Of a stretch of 64,000 nt of DNA, positions 62,105-64,000 are shown piece by piece. The notes under the pieces were generated by a model, which was not told the DNA's origin, did not search any database, and was given only the letters and a program-made list of their open reading frames with translations. Each line of letters opens with the position of its first letter. Position 1 is the stretch's first letter. This DNA comes from Letharia columbiana (Eukaryota > Ascomycota > Lecanoromycetes > Lecanorales > Parmeliaceae). The stretch covers positions 1,740,470 through 1,804,469 of the forward strand of contig NW_023501038.1 in NCBI RefSeq assembly GCF_014066305.1, given 5' to 3'. The position numbers and the translations under genes are program-made.

Positions 62105-62745
62105 AATAGAAAAAAGACTATCGTTTATAGTAAAAATTATATTTATATATACTATCTTATTTTTATATATTATCTCTTTTATATATTATTATATTTATAT
62201 ATATTATTATATTTATATATATCGTTTTATTTATTTATATATATTATTATCTTTATATATATTATTATCTTTATATATATCGTTATATCTCTATATACCG
62301 TCTTTTTTATATATATTATTAAATTTATATACGCTATTTTCTTTTTATATATTATCTTCTTTATATATATTATTATTTTTATATATATCAATATCTTTAT
62401 ATACGCTTATTTCTTTATATATATTATTATATCTTTATATATCGTCTTCTTTATATATATTATTAAATTTCTATATATCGTTTTCTTTCTATATATCGTC
62501 TTCTTTATATATATAATTATATCTTTATATATTATCTTTATATATATTATTAAATATCTATATATCGTCTTTATATATATTATTAAATATCTATATATCG
62601 TTTTCTTTATATACGCTATCTTCTTTCTATACGTCGTCTTCTTTATATTTACTATTATATTTATATATATTATTTCTTTTATATATATTATTATATCTAT
62701 ATATATTATTTCTTTTTTATATAATATTTCTTTTTTATATAATAT
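62105..62745 (+). repeat. AT minisatellite of 17-20 bp units, block 1
   Basis: Units of TTTATATATATTATTATATC type, where the second half alternates between TATTATTA, TATCGTTT, TATCGTCTTC and ACGCTAT. The CpG-bearing and TpA-bearing units look like the same unit before and after C to T change. Confidence 0.8.
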
Positions 62746-63155
62746 TATATTATATTAAATTAAATTTAAATCTTTTAAAAGATTATAAAAATAATATTAA
62801 ACTATTAATAAATTTAATATAAGAAAATATTATAAGAGATTAATATAGATTATAAAGTTAATATTAATAAAGTTAACTTTATTTCTATAATTATAAAAAA
62901 TAATAATAAATTTAAATATAATTAATAGAAAAATAATTAATAAATAATTTATCTTATTTAAATTATAATTTAAATATTTAAAGAAGTTTATAGATAATAT
63001 AAATAATATAAAATCTATTATTAAAATAATATATTAATTACTTTAATAGTTTAAAATTAAATTAAATTAAATATTAAATATTTTAATAATTTTAAAATTA
63101 AAATTTAAAATAGTAATAATAATAATAATAATAATAAATATTTTTATAAATTATA
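62746..63155. other. AT-only spacer with (AAT)n
   Basis: Almost no G or C. Between the two minisatellite blocks, with a run of AATAAT at 63,114-63,137. Confidence 0.5.
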
Positions 63156-64000
63156 ATTCTTCTATATATTATCGTCTTTATATATATTATTATTATTATA
63201 TATATTATCTTCTTTTTATATACTATTATATTTTATATATATTTTTATATTTTTATATATCGCTATATTTCTATTTATTATTTTATTTCTATATATTATC
63301 TTCTTTCTATATATTTTTTATTTTTTTATATTATTTTCTTTATATACGTTATCTTCTCTCTATATATTATCTTCTTTTTATATATTATTTTCTTTATATA
63401 TATTATTTTCTTTATATATATCGTTATATTTTTATACGCTATCTTCTTTCTATATATTATCTTCTTTTTATATATTATTTTATTTCTATATATTATCTTC
63501 TTTCTATATATTATTATATTTCTATATATTATTATATTTTTATATATTATTATATTTTTATATATTATCTTCTCTATATATAATATTATCTTTATATATA
63601 TTATTATTTTTATATATATTATTAATCTTATTTATATTATTCTAATATATTTATATATTATCTTTTTTATATATATTATCTTTTATATATATCTTATAAT
63701 TATTATATATATTATCTTCTTTTTATATATTATTATACTTCTATATATTATCTTTTTAATATATATTATTATTATTATATTTCTATATACTATTATATTT
63801 TTATATATTATTATATTTTTATATATCGTAATATTTCTATACGTCGTTTTCTTTATATACGTTATTATCTTTATATACGTTATTATCTTTATATACGCCG
63901 TTATATTTATATACGCTAATATCTTTATATATATTAATAATTTTATATACGTCGATATCTTTATATATGCTATAATATTTCTATACGTCGTTATATTTCT
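63156..64000 (+). repeat. AT minisatellite of 17-20 bp units, block 2
   Basis: The same unit family as block 1, continuing to the window edge. CpG-bearing units (TATACGTCGTTTTCTTTA, TATACGTTATTATCTTTA) become more frequent after 63,830, so the array is less decayed toward the edge. It probably extends beyond the window. Confidence 0.8.

Noticed and set aside
1..64000. Mitochondrial genome or a recent mitochondrial insertion
   Set aside because: AT content and hairpins would fit, but there are no intact respiratory genes, rRNAs or tRNAs, and the CpA/TpG loss is a nuclear RIP signature.
62105..64000. Telomere or centromere-specific satellite
   Set aside because: No TTAGGG-type repeat, and the array is an irregular AT minisatellite. 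A centromeric location is possible but not shown by sequence alone.

Overview
This window looks like an AT-rich isochore of a filamentous ascomycete (Pezizomycotina-type) nuclear genome that was almost completely rewritten by repeat-induced point mutation (RIP). CpA and TpG are nearly absent, TpA is hugely over-represented, and CpG survives. In 9,001-9,300, for example, I count no CpA or TpG and 11 CpG. This matches RIP (C to T, mainly in CpA) and not ordinary decay of methylated CpG. I see no intact protein-coding gene, tRNA or rRNA. The few open frames of 60-76 codons are antisense or chance gaps. Several old reading frames can still be followed because most of their stops are TAA/TAG at positions expected to have been Gln or Trp codons. 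The species cannot be named from the sequence alone.

Layout. 1-9,000: degenerate sequence with short tandem repeats: a 265-272 bp duplication, a 24-bp array that was once coding, a 15-bp pentapeptide array, and a copy of a dispersed ~730-bp repeat. 9,017-11,800: first copy of a 2.8-kb repeat. 11,801-17,488: minus-strand, 5'-truncated Ty3/Gypsy chromovirus with its 3' LTR, chromodomain, integrase, RNase H, RT, protease and most of gag. 17,487-20,359: second copy of the 2.8-kb repeat in the same orientation. 20,360-31,500: degenerate plus-strand frames dotted with an 18-bp palindrome, which is also present in the 2.8-kb repeats. 32,155-33,155: 34-bp minisatellite. 33,931-38,543: array of ~714-bp repeats and relatives. 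38,560-60,000: mostly unrecognisable relics, including a long plus-strand frame at 56,870-59,000, a perfect 27-bp inverted repeat, and a ~3-kb direct duplication. 60,080-64,000: microsatellites and AT minisatellites.

History (inference). The left 2.8-kb copy stops exactly at the Gypsy LTR end. The Gypsy gag stops exactly where the right copy begins. The simplest reading is nested insertion: Gypsy went into one copy of a large unknown element, and a second copy of that element (17,487 to about 31,500) then went into gag. RIP mutated all of it, the Gypsy less severely. The ~14-kb palindrome-bearing element is the best candidate here for something undescribed.
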